NCBI GenBank assembly: GCA_001399805.1
Contig: LIHJ01000031.1
Coordinates: 1 to 19,910 of the forward strand
Length of the DNA stretch: 19,910 bases
Source of the DNA: Candidatus Bathyarchaeota archaeon BA1
GTDB lineage: Archaea > Thermoproteota > Bathyarchaeia > Bathyarchaeales > Bathyarchaeaceae
Direction of reading: 5' to 3'
The notes beneath the pieces were generated by a model, which worked only from the letters and a program-made list of their open reading frames with translations, was not told where the DNA came from and did not search any database. A program made the translations under genes and the position numbers. Below, one piece after another: positions 13,668 to 19,910 of this stretch (position 1 is its first letter; each line of letters begins with the position of its first letter).

Positions 13668-13785
13668 ATAGACGCCCCTATGATAAGCAGAGGAACCCCA
13701 TAAATCTAAGGTTTCCGCGTTGGTCTAAAAGTGAGCCCCCTTGATATGCTTAGTCTCTTAATTGTAGCGATCAAACTGCTGAAAT

Positions 13786-13815
13786 GATACCCCCTATCAT
13801 TTTGGATACCCCCTA
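13786..13815. repeat. Short direct repeat GATACCCCCTA x2
   Basis: GATACCCCCTA occurs at 13786-13796 and 13805-13815 (period 19) between tldE and the coiled-coil gene. It is the only structure I see in 13668-13911. The role is unknown. It could be chance. Confidence 0.4.
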
Positions 13816-13911
13816 CGCTTTTTGCGCCTCCAATCCCTCAGGTTTTCCTGGCAGAGGGCCTCCCATCTAGCTGCCTTCTTTGTATGGTATCCACAAGTAC
13901 TTTGGAGCTCA

Positions 13912-15294
13912 TTATACCGACCTAGGCCCGACTGCTTTAACATTTTCTACGTGGACCCAAGGAGCGACCAAGTATCCAATCTTCCTCATATTGTTGCCAA
14001 GCACTGATACGCCCTTTAGAACATCAAAGATGACGCCCGCTAACATCATCCCTTTGACAGCGTAAGCTATACTGCCTTTCTCGATCTTCCATGCTGGAGT
14101 GGCCACAACCGAGAACTCCCCGCTTTCTGGGTTGCTACTATGAGCGCCCTGCACTCCATAGACGATGAGCCCATCGTCGATTTCGCTAATGAGATCCTCT
14201 GGAGATTTATTTCCCGAGGTAAAGGTGAAGTTGGTTGCTTCCAAAACTGGTGTAGATGCATAGGGGATTAAGCCTGCCCTAACAGCGTTCCCCGTGCTTT
14301 CCACATCTTCCTTTTTCGCTGTGTAGCTGTCGTATAGGTAATGTTTTAGGATGCCCTTTTCGATGATGGGAGTTTTTTGGCTGCAAACACCTTCACCATC
14401 GAATGCCCATGTTTGAAGACCACCTTCGAGCAATCCATCATCATGAATCGTGACCATATTTGAGGCGACCTTCTCCTCAATTTTCCCCTTAAGAGCAGAT
14501 CGTTCTCTCTGAACATAATCTGCCTTCACGGCGTTTATTAAGGTGTAATAAACGAGGCCATGAAGGGCTGGCTGAGTGAATATCACTGGGAAAGTTCCAG
14601 ACTCAATTTTCTTCGCTTTTAGTGAGGAAACCGCCTGTCTTGCAGCCTCTCTCCCAACCCATTCCGGGTCGATTTTGTAAACTCGCTCTTCGTTGAATTC
14701 GAAGCATACCGGGGTAACGTCGTCAGCTTCCCTTGCTATGGTGGCAAGAGAGCATTCGATGTGGGTTCCTTGATCGTAAGCCTCTATTCCATGTGAGTTA
14801 ACGATCGCTTTGAAGGTGAGAAGGGTTCCAACCCCTCCCTCAAAGGGGAAAACTCGCTTATCGTAGTCCTTTGCCACATCTAACATAACAGACGCTGTCT
14901 TCACCAACTCATCGGCGGACAGGTCAGTTAACCTTTTGTCATAGGTGTTTTTTGCCACGCCGAGCCTCATGGGGCTAGGCAGACCTATCCAATTCTCATC
15001 TAGTTTGCTAGCTCTGGCTGAGTGGAGGGCTTTGACTGCGCTTTCCTCCACTGTTCTATCCGTTAGTATGTTTGTGTAGGAGAAGCCGACGGCCTTTTTG
15101 TAAACGGCCCTCACTCCCAGGCCTTGATCCATCCTTTTAATGTTCCTGACGATCTGTCCCCTTTCGATTCCTACAAGCGTATTAGAACTTCGACTAAGAA
15201 ACGCTTCAGCCTCATCGGCTCCTCTCTTAATCGCTATGCTAACGGCTTTTTGTCCATAACCAATCAATTCTTCCGCTCTAAGCTCCGCCACCAA
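13912..15294 (-). CDS. tldE: TldE/PmbA-type subunit of the TldD/TldE metalloprotease
   Basis: 460 residues, normal for TldE. It is the partner that lacks the zinc-binding HExxxH. The family fold shows in [58 protein letters not shown] (where TldD has its His residues), [20 protein letters not shown] then [20 protein letters not shown], and the C-terminal [20 protein letters not shown]. In bacteria TldD/TldE forms a heterodimer that trims unfolded peptides, including microcin B17 leaders and antitoxins. The archaeal substrates are unknown. The start overlaps tldD by 17 nt. GTG 15291 has GGAGGTG 7 nt upstream and is the more likely initiator than TTG 15294. Confidence 0.92.
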   Translation of the reverse strand: MVAELRAEELIGYGQKAVSIAIKRGADEAEAFLSRSSNTLVGIERGQIVRNIKRMDQGLGVRAVYKKAVGFSYTNILTDRTVEESAVKALHSARASKLDENWIGLPSPMRLGVAKNTYDKRLTDLSADELVKTASVMLDVAKDYDKRVFPFEGGVGTLLTFKAIVNSHGIEAYDQGTHIECSLATIAREADDVTPVCFEFNEERVYKIDPEWVGREAARQAVSSLKAKKIESGTFPVIFTQPALHGLVYYTLINAVKADYVQRERSALKGKIEEKVASNMVTIHDDGLLEGGLQTWAFDGEGVCSQKTPIIEKGILKHYLYDSYTAKKEDVESTGNAVRAGLIPYASTPVLEATNFTFTSGNKSPEDLISEIDDGLIVYGVQGAHSSNPESGEFSVVATPAWKIEKGSIAYAVKGMMLAGVIFDVLKGVSVLGNNMRKIGYLVAPWVHVENVKAVGPRSV

Positions 15295-16660
15295 TCAGCA
15301 CCTCCCCTACTCGTATGTGCGGACCTCCATCACAAACAAAAGCAGTCTGACCCTTTCCACATCGTCCCGGCCACAATTCAAAATCTTTACCCACGGCTTC
15401 CACTTTGTGTAACGTTTCGAGCGTATTCCCACTGATGGAAGCATTTCGAACCGGCGAACCCAACTCCCCCTTAATGATTTCATGTGCCTCCTGAATACCG
15501 ACCTGAAAGGTTCCATCCAAATTTGCTTGGCCACCACGAAAGCTTTTTAGGTAGTATCCGAAGTCGATGTCTTCGAGAAGCTCCTCGAAGGAGTAGTCAC
15601 CTGATGCAAGATAGGTGTTGCGCATCCTAATGATGGGTTCGAATCGGAAGTCTTCTGCCCGAGCATTTCCAGTAGGTTCCGTATTAAACTTATGAGCGGT
15701 TTCACGATTATGCATAAGCCCTACGACCTCACCATTCCTAATCAAAAGGGTTTTTTGCGTTGGAACCCCCTCATCATCATACTTGAATGAGCCAAACGCG
15801 CCGTTGATGATGCCATCGTCATAAACCGTGACCATCTCTGATGCAATTTTCTTTCCAAGCTTGTTAGATAACACGGATCCAGACAAGGTGAGGTCAGCCT
15901 CTGCCAAGTGTCCAAAGGCCTCATGAATAAAGACTCCGACCACGTTAGTGCCAATCACAGTGGGGAAGGTGCCTCCCTTTGGCCCCTTGGCTTTTAACTG
16001 ATCCACAATGCGCGTTGCAATCCTTGTCCCCACGATTTCCGGCGTTTCTACGTCAAATACTTCAAAGCCGGCAGTGGATCCGATCTCCTCCCTCCCCGAA
16101 GTGAATACATCGACTTCCCTTGCTGAGGCAAGGATCCTAGACCAAACATGCAGCCTATCTTGCTCAACATAGGTTCCATCGCTGTTCATGAAATAGTTGG
16201 CTCCTGTTACATCCAAGTAGTCGATGGTGCAACTTTTCACCCGTTCATCATAATTGAAAATCGTTTTATCCATTGTCAAGGCGATGCCAATCTTTTCATC
16301 GATGGAAATCTCCCTAGGGTCCCTCCTTGGTTTAGCTATCACCCTGTCTTCAATGGCTCTTGTCTCAACGAGCTTCACTGGCTCCTTCACCTTTAAACTC
16401 GCCGCACTTGCCATCTTAAAAGCATCTCCAACAGCCTGCGCTAGCAACCGCGTATCCATCGTTCCGAGAGTTACAAAACCCCAAGCACCCTTTGCTAAAA
16501 CCCGAATGGCTGCACCGTTTTCGGTGCCTTCCTTCGCCGCTTCGACTCTTCCATCCTTCGTCGTGAGCATAGTCTTGAAAAGCCTTTGCACACGAACCTC
16601 AATATAATCAGCGCCAAGCCTCTGTCCAAAGTCAACTACCTCCATAAGATCGTCCTTCAA
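15278..16660 (-). CDS. tldD: TldD zinc metalloprotease subunit
   Basis: 460 residues. The catalytic HEAFGH lies at residues 246-251 (HExxxH), and the conserved Cys of the GRCGKG motif near residue 434 is the expected third metal ligand. Other hallmarks are [80 protein letters not shown] and [20 protein letters not shown]. It forms a cytoplasmic heterodimer with TldE, in which this subunit binds zinc. The TTG start at 16660 has GGGAGGAA about 7 nt upstream, and a TATA-like TTTTAAAA (about 16695-16702) lies ~35 bp ahead. tldD is first in the operon and overlaps tldE. Confidence 0.93.
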   Translation of the reverse strand: MKDDLMEVVDFGQRLGADYIEVRVQRLFKTMLTTKDGRVEAAKEGTENGAAIRVLAKGAWGFVTLGTMDTRLLAQAVGDAFKMASAASLKVKEPVKLVETRAIEDRVIAKPRRDPREISIDEKIGIALTMDKTIFNYDERVKSCTIDYLDVTGANYFMNSDGTYVEQDRLHVWSRILASAREVDVFTSGREEIGSTAGFEVFDVETPEIVGTRIATRIVDQLKAKGPKGGTFPTVIGTNVVGVFIHEAFGHLAEADLTLSGSVLSNKLGKKIASEMVTVYDDGIINGAFGSFKYDDEGVPTQKTLLIRNGEVVGLMHNRETAHKFNTEPTGNARAEDFRFEPIIRMRNTYLASGDYSFEELLEDIDFGYYLKSFRGGQANLDGTFQVGIQEAHEIIKGELGSPVRNASISGNTLETLHKVEAVGKDFELWPGRCGKGQTAFVCDGGPHIRVGEVLIGGGA

Positions 16661-16736
16661 GACGATTCCTCCCTGTGTAAATGTTAAGATCAGCTTTTAA
16701 AATAATTGTTGATGGAACCCAGCAGGTCATTTTATA

Positions 16737-16990
16737 GTCTATAAATTAGCGCGCGCTATGTTGAGGGGGCATCTTTGGAGTTCCACCACCCAGAGCTCCA
16801 TTCACACACGTCTGGATCCAATATAAACCCATGTGTGGAGCTTTAGGGGGAGGCTTGGCTTAGAAGTGGTGTGAAAAATCTAAGCATGCCACCACTACTT
16901 CTATACAGCTTGGTTGAGGGGCTTGATTTAAAAGTCGTCGCCCCTAAGGGAAGAAAACGGACGACTACTTCACACACGGCTTTCTGAAGA
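16737..16990 (+). other. Hairpin-rich intergenic region, possible structured RNA
   Basis: No gene is evident between tldD (divergent) and 17003, but the plus strand is full of secondary structure. A TATA-like TCTATAAAT (about 16737-16745) is followed by the perfect 12-bp palindrome TAGCGCGCGCTA (16747-16758). Then come AGCTCC/GGAGCT (about 16794 and 16836), GCTTAGA/TCTAAGC (16858-16864 with 16879-16885), and AGTCGTC/GACGACT (16933-16939 with 16960-16966) enclosing CCCCTAAGGG. TTCACACACG occurs twice (about 16801 and 16969). GATTTAAAAG (about 16925-16934) is a second TATA-like site. Short frames exist but none is convincing. It does not fit RNase P or SRP RNA motifs I know. Confidence 0.4.
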
Positions 16991-17002
16991 GTCCTTAAGG
17001 AT

Positions 17003-17224
17003 CTATAGCGGCCCTGAGGCACCCCCTTTAACGCTAGACAACTCCTCGTCTAGTTCAATCTTATGTGTTGTTGAACTAAGGCCCTTATGTTCATCAACAC
17101 GCCTTACGATCATCATTTTGCGTGGGATTTTACCATACAAAATCGATACCCCGTACGGTTTTGTGTTAAGAATTAAGCCCGAAACAGAAAAAGGGGATTT
17201 TGCAGGGGATATCCTCACACTCAT
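17003..17224 (-). CDS. Hypothetical protein, doubtful
   Basis: A 73-codon frame (begins MSVRISPAKSPFSVSGLILN, later PRKMMIVRRVDEHKGLSS then KIELDEELSSVKGG). The second half has plausible protein composition, but I recognise no family. The frame begins straight after the ruined surface-protein fragment, has no clear ribosome binding site, and is bordered by debris. It may be a gene remnant. Confidence 0.35.
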   Translation of the reverse strand: MSVRISPAKSPFSVSGLILNTKPYGVSILYGKIPRKMMIVRRVDEHKGLSSTTHKIELDEELSSVKGGASGPL

Positions 17225-17237
17225 TGGTATTAACCGT

Positions 17238-17412
17238 ATACATTAATCTTGTATTCTCCATATGTGCAACTAATGGCGGTTCTCCCTCCGTCGTTTGTAG
17301 TCCCCAATTATACTAGGATCTGCATGGTTCATTCATAGATATCCGTCCATGGGCATCTTACCTAAGTTCCAGTATATGAATAAAAATCTACATGTTGGGC
17401 GTGATGGCGACG
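17238..17412 (-). pseudogene. Decayed partial copy of the surface protein gene
   Basis: On the minus strand, pieces in different frames match residues ~217-285 of the protein at 9263-10573. NVAITPNM-stop-IFIHILELR parallels NITITCPTYTLFIHVVDSVKL, and CTYGEYKINVYG followed by a stop parallels CTFGKYKIRVHGY. DNA similarity is also visible, for example ATCTTGTATTTTCCAAATGTGCAG versus ATCTTGTATTCTCCATATGTGCAA. Several stops and frameshifts separate the pieces, and the rest of the gene is missing. The 88-codon frame at 17333-17599 over it is not a gene. Confidence 0.7.
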
Positions 17413-17413
17413 T

Positions 17414-17551
17414 TTGCCAATTAAAAGCAACAATGGTGCCATATCCACCTTTTTCAAGGTGGCGCTCTATGCTGAGAAGCCCTCGGAAGAAGAGAGGAAG
17501 ATTAATCATTTGAAGCAGTTCGCCAAGCACATTCTTTTGATGAGAGTATGA
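17414..17551 (+). pseudogene. Unidentified plus-strand coding fragment
   Basis: A frame from TTG 17414 to TGA 17551 encodes NGAISTFFKVALYAEKPSEE then ERKINHLKQFAKHILLMRV. The composition and helical pattern look like real protein, yet there is no good start or ribosome binding site, and it begins at the edge of the surface-protein debris. Probably a fragment of another lost gene. The family was not recognised. Confidence 0.25.
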
Positions 17552-17591
17552 CTTTGTGCCACATGCATAAAAGTAAGTGAAATTTAAGGTT

Positions 17592-18017
17592 TCATACAAG
17601 GCCTTTTAAGATTTTTTCTAAAAGCTTCATGCATTCCCTAGCGAGACCAAGTGCCTCTTCGGCATCATTCTTGCCGTAAAGCTCCCATGGGGTAACGCCT
17701 CTAGTAGGCTCACCATAAGTAACTCTACCGTGCTCTGGGGCGAGCTTATGTACTATTTCCGCAAGCCTTTCAGCCTTTCCCCTTAGCCCTTTTGGTAGCT
17801 GCGCTAGCAACTCCAGTAGCTCCATGGATGGATCATGGGACCAGCTTGGAATGCGGTGAAAAGCTATAATGGCCTTAGCAGCGTTCTCAGCTACGAGTTG
17901 AGAGGATTCAACCGTGTGTCTATGATCGCCTCTTGAGAAACTCTCCTCCGCTTCCTTAAGGTAGTTCTCTGTAAGCTTTCGGCGATAAGCCACCTCGCCG
18001 AGTGGGTTAAACTTCAA
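17592..18017 (-). CDS. HEPN domain protein (partner of MNT)
   Basis: A 141-residue all-helical HEPN protein. YLKEAEESFSRGDHRHTVES then SQLVAENAAKAIIAFHRIP is the typical first helix pair, HDPSMELLELLAQLP follows, and the C-terminal WELYGKNDAEEALGLARECM helix ends the fold. Candidate catalytic residues are R84 with H90 (R-x5-H), and R98-Y101 (GRVTY) corresponds to the tRYP segment of the COG2250 type, so whether it is an active RNase is unclear. It follows the nucleotidyltransferase gene by 3 nt, the standard archaeal MNT/HEPN arrangement, in which the transferase modifies and silences the HEPN toxin. Confidence 0.85.
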   Translation of the reverse strand: MKFNPLGEVAYRRKLTENYLKEAEESFSRGDHRHTVESSQLVAENAAKAIIAFHRIPSWSHDPSMELLELLAQLPKGLRGKAERLAEIVHKLAPEHGRVTYGEPTRGVTPWELYGKNDAEEALGLARECMKLLEKILKGLV

Positions 18018-18020
18018 TGG

Positions 18021-18488
18021 TCACACCTCAACGGGCTTTAGGCGTCCTGGCTTACTCGATTTCCACCCATACTTTCCATCTTGAGTTTTATAGCGGTCAA
18101 GGTTGAGCTTATTCACGATTGTCCTAACCCTTTCAAATAATTGGGATAGTCTTCCAGAGGGGTCGTGGAGCACCAACGCATCCCATGCTATATTTATGAG
18201 TAGTGGAGGCACCTCTATGTCCTCTTTAAAAAGCTCCTCTTCATCAACATCGATGATAGTTACATCCCTCCTTACCATCTTGTGAACTATATCATATATT
18301 GTAAATCTCCTCTCCATCCCTCTGCGCATTCCTCTGACAACTACTAGGAGATCTATATCGCTTCTTTCACTAGACTCGCTCCTAGCTAAACTTCCGAAAA
18401 GGGCTACAGCGACCACCCTATCCCCAAGCCCCTCTATGAGACGATTGACAGCCTCTTTAACCAGCCCAAGCAATCCCAATAACTCCAT
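18021..18488 (-). CDS. Minimal nucleotidyltransferase (MNT, MntA-like antitoxin)
   Basis: 155 residues. The Pol-beta-type nucleotidyltransferase signature is complete: ALFGSLARSESSERSDIDLL, i.e. GS at residues 32-33 followed after ten residues by D44-x-D46, and a third acidic position in TIIDVDEEEL (about residue 80). In studied MntA/HepT pairs this enzyme adds AMP to the HEPN toxin. This protein is longer than the smallest MNTs (~100 residues), with a C-terminal segment SQLFERVRTIVNKLNLDRY and a basic tail. The start is ATG 18488 with TAAGGT just before it. It forms an operon with the HEPN gene. Confidence 0.88.
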   Translation of the reverse strand: MELLGLLGLVKEAVNRLIEGLGDRVVAVALFGSLARSESSERSDIDLLVVVRGMRRGMERRFTIYDIVHKMVRRDVTIIDVDEEELFKEDIEVPPLLINIAWDALVLHDPSGRLSQLFERVRTIVNKLNLDRYKTQDGKYGWKSSKPGRLKPVEV

Positions 18489-18863
18489 TTACCTTAAGGA
18501 AATTTACTCAACTAGACATTTAAGTCCTACTTCATGAAAACTTGCATCCATCAACGGATTTTGCTAAACTAATTTTAATTAACCCATTTGATTATCTTAT
18601 CACTTTATGAGGATGTGTTTATATCAATGAAATTGGGTTGGTTTAGCATCTTTATTTCATTGTTTGGTTAACTATTTCTATCGTATCGATGAGGTTTATT
18701 AAAAAGCATAAGTTTGGTTGAATAAGTAAAATAATTGGATTTTATAAGAGAAACTCAGGAAAAAGGGACGGGAACATTTGATGTTGTTGGAATTAGAGGC
18801 AGTGGACCTAAGAAAAATTGCTGAATTGCATTTTGATGGCCCAATAGAATATATTACGATTAT
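18489..18863. other. AT-rich intergenic stretch, possible micro-ORF
   Basis: AT-rich DNA between the divergent-side end of MNT and the 3' end of endoQ. ACTTAAATG (minus strand, about 18521-18530) may be the MNT promoter. On the plus strand TTTTATAAG (about 18741-18749) precedes a 28-codon ATG frame (18781-18867, beginning MLLELEAVDLRKIAELHFDG) that runs convergently into endoQ by a few bases. No ribosome binding site is visible, so it is weak. Nothing else seen. Confidence 0.3.
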
Positions 18864-19910
18864 TTAAAGTAGGAAATCGGTTATGCTTCGCTGCTTAACC
18901 TTTTCTAGTGGAGGTGCTTCCTTCTTTTCTTCAAAAATTACCAGCTGACCGTAAACTCCATCATATCCTGGTGTGATCTTTACCCTTCCTTCTCTAACTC
19001 GAACTATGGCTTCTGCGATCTTTGGATCAACAATCTTGGATATTTCCTCTTTGGGCGCATCCATAAGCACGGTGTATTCGTCACCAAACCTCGCGACAAG
19101 CGAGTTGTAGATGCTCCACACCTTTTGAACACCTGGGTACGTGATCCCGAAAACTGTTCCAATGATTTCAGAGAGAGGCAAGAGGTGTAAATACCCTATC
19201 GCGCCTTCAGGTTTAAAGCCCATGGGGCGATCCGCCAGCTCCTCCACACGCTGCTCCACACCTTTCGTAAGCCTTTTATGACAAACGGGACAGCGATTCC
19301 CAAGCTTTATAGCCTCTTGAGGGGAGAGAGAAACGTTACAGTTTCTATGACCCGTCCAGTGATACTTCCCATATGCAGGATCGGTTTCTATGGTGAATTT
19401 AAAACGTGTGGGGTCCCTTTTGCGGATAGCATCAATCACTTCTTGATAGGTTAACCGTTCCAGCTCAAACACATTGGCTTCTCTTCCAATCCTCCAAGGC
19501 CAACTAGAATGACTATCGCTGTTTGAGACTAAAGCGAGCTTGTCAAGGGTGCTTAATCGCCAGTTCATGGGCGGATCTGAGTTTCCACACCAACAAGCTT
19601 TTCCGTTTCGTCTTACATACAAAGTGTGGTTTGGTACCTCTAGGCAATAAACTTCCCCTCGGTAATCCTCCCAACTTCTTCCCTCACAATCTTGCCCACA
19701 ATTTAAGAATGGGGTAGTCGATTTTCTATTGATTGAAACAACATATTCATCGCCACGGGAGTTAGAAATCGAACAAGAATAACCAATTTTCAGTAACAAT
19801 TCTTGGAAATTATCAGCTAACTTTTTAGAAGAGGTAGAATATGTCCAGCCCCCAGAAAAACTTCCATCTCCATCCATTAATGCATTGAACAAAATTTTTA
19901 ATTGCCTTGA
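18864..19910 (-). CDS. endoQ: Endonuclease Q (PHP-domain DNA repair nuclease) interrupted by an intein, 5' end off the window
   Basis: The C-terminal host part (18864-19580, ~238 residues) is EndoQ, formerly a hypothetical PHP-family protein. It cleaves DNA 5' of deaminated bases. Recognised segments are SDPPMNWRLSTLDKLALVSN then SDSHS (PHP metal-site region), GREANVFELE, TIETDPAYGKYHWTGHRNCN, a zinc finger with CPVC after a Cys in HRNC, and VEELADRPMGF. The last residues KQRSITDFLL form a PIP box (Q-x-x-I-x-x-F-L) for PCNA binding, known for archaeal EndoQ. Upstream in the same frame lies an intein, which ends in GN directly before Ser of SDPPMNW. No start codon belongs here, because the frame stays open to 19910. 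Confidence 0.93.
   Translation of the reverse strand, partial: SRQLKILFNALMDGDGSFSGGWTYSTSSKKLADNFQELLLKIGYSCSISNSRGDEYVVSINRKSTTPFLNCGQDCEGRSWEDYRGEVYCLEVPNHTLYVRRNGKACWCGNSDPPMNWRLSTLDKLALVSNSDSHSSWPWRIGREANVFELERLTYQEVIDAIRKRDPTRFKFTIETDPAYGKYHWTGHRNCNVSLSPQEAIKLGNRCPVCHKRLTKGVEQRVEELADRPMGFKPEGAIGYLHLLPLSEIIGTVFGITYPGVQKVWSIYNSLVARFGDEYTVLMDAPKEEISKIVDPKIAEAIVRVREGRVKITPGYDGVYGQLVIFEEKKEAPPLEKVKQRSITDFLL
19581..19910 (-). mobile_element. Intein (C-terminal 110 residues) with LAGLIDADG motif, inserted in EndoQ
   Basis: Three intein blocks are visible. LFNALMDGDGSF is a LAGLIDADG motif of the homing-endonuclease domain. VYCLEVPNHTLYVRRNGKAC is splicing block F. WCGN followed by Ser is block G plus the +1 nucleophile. 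The terminal Asn (codon 19581-19583) is present. The penultimate residue is Gly instead of the usual His, which some active inteins tolerate. The N-terminal splicing domain and the other LAGLIDADG motif lie beyond the window edge, so completeness cannot be judged. The insertion point is the conserved SDPPMNWR segment next to the PHP active site. Confidence 0.9.

Noticed and set aside
13840..13880. Similarity between TGGCAGAGGGCCTCCCATCT (13848) and TGGCGAGAGGGCTTCAGATCT (13249)
   Set aside because: Short, imperfect and isolated. It could be a shared 3' element but is not supported enough.
16758..16990. Micro-ORFs beside tldD as RiPP precursors for TldD/TldE
   Set aside because: Frames of 10-38 codons exist (for example MCGALGGGLA), but there is no ribosome binding site, no leader/core pattern and no modifying enzymes nearby.
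17333..17599. Minus-strand 88-codon frame
   Set aside because: It covers the decayed surface-protein copy in the wrong frame and has no family features.

Overview
The window looks archaeal and most resembles an uncultured Thermoproteota lineage of the Bathyarchaeia type. This is an inference from gene content. The archaeal markers are a tRNA-Thr with a short intron in the anticodon loop, RNA polymerase subunit P (rpoP), an F420-dependent methylene-tetrahydromethanopterin reductase (Mer), an EndoQ repair nuclease carrying an intein and ending in a PCNA-binding peptide, archaeal TldD/TldE, VapBC and MNT/HEPN modules, and TATA boxes 20-30 bp ahead of several starts. No gene looks bacterial.

Layout. 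1-1670 is a tRNA-Thr(CGU) with a small accessory island: a DUF5647-like gene, a PaREP1/HEPN-like gene, and a VapB antitoxin whose VapC partner is only a stub. A diverged copy of the tRNA 3' end plus the DUF5647-like gene end closes this island, as a tRNA-borne insertion or tandem duplication would leave. 1888-3906 holds a small membrane protein, a diaminopentanoate dehydrogenase-like oxidoreductase and a TatD-associated radical SAM protein. 3951-6250 is decaying or contains sequence errors: an MFS transporter with a frameshift in a G run and no TM1, a zinc-ribbon/DUF4342 gene with a frameshift between its two CxxC knuckles, and about 500 bp of broken coding sequence. 6270-8050 has an apparently intact VapBC pair, a GNAT acetyltransferase and a short PhoU-like protein. 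8110-9060 has rpoP, missed by ORF length filters, and a Cys-rich small protein. 9117-9163 has two 17-bp direct repeats that each contain a TATA-like box.

9263-11878 is a glycoprotein-like surface protein and, after a small hypothetical gene, mer. 11900-12646 holds a free-standing LAGLIDADG homing-endonuclease-like ORF behind broken coding sequence. 12705-16660, all on the minus strand, contains a small hypothetical gene, a coiled-coil protein, and the overlapping tldE and tldD genes. 16735-17420 contains hairpin-rich sequence of unknown role and a ruined partial copy of the surface-protein gene. 17592-18488 is an MNT/HEPN pair. 18864 to the window end is endoQ with the C-terminal 110 residues of an intein that runs off the edge.

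The genes do not form one pathway. The recurring theme is mobile or selfish elements and their ruins (intein, stand-alone LAGLIDADG ORF, three toxin-antitoxin-type loci, a tRNA-flanked island, paralog debris) between housekeeping genes (rpoP, mer, tldDE, endoQ). The most noteworthy items are the intein in EndoQ, the tRNA-Thr-flanked island, the paralogous surface-protein debris and the hairpin-rich intergenic region upstream of tldD.
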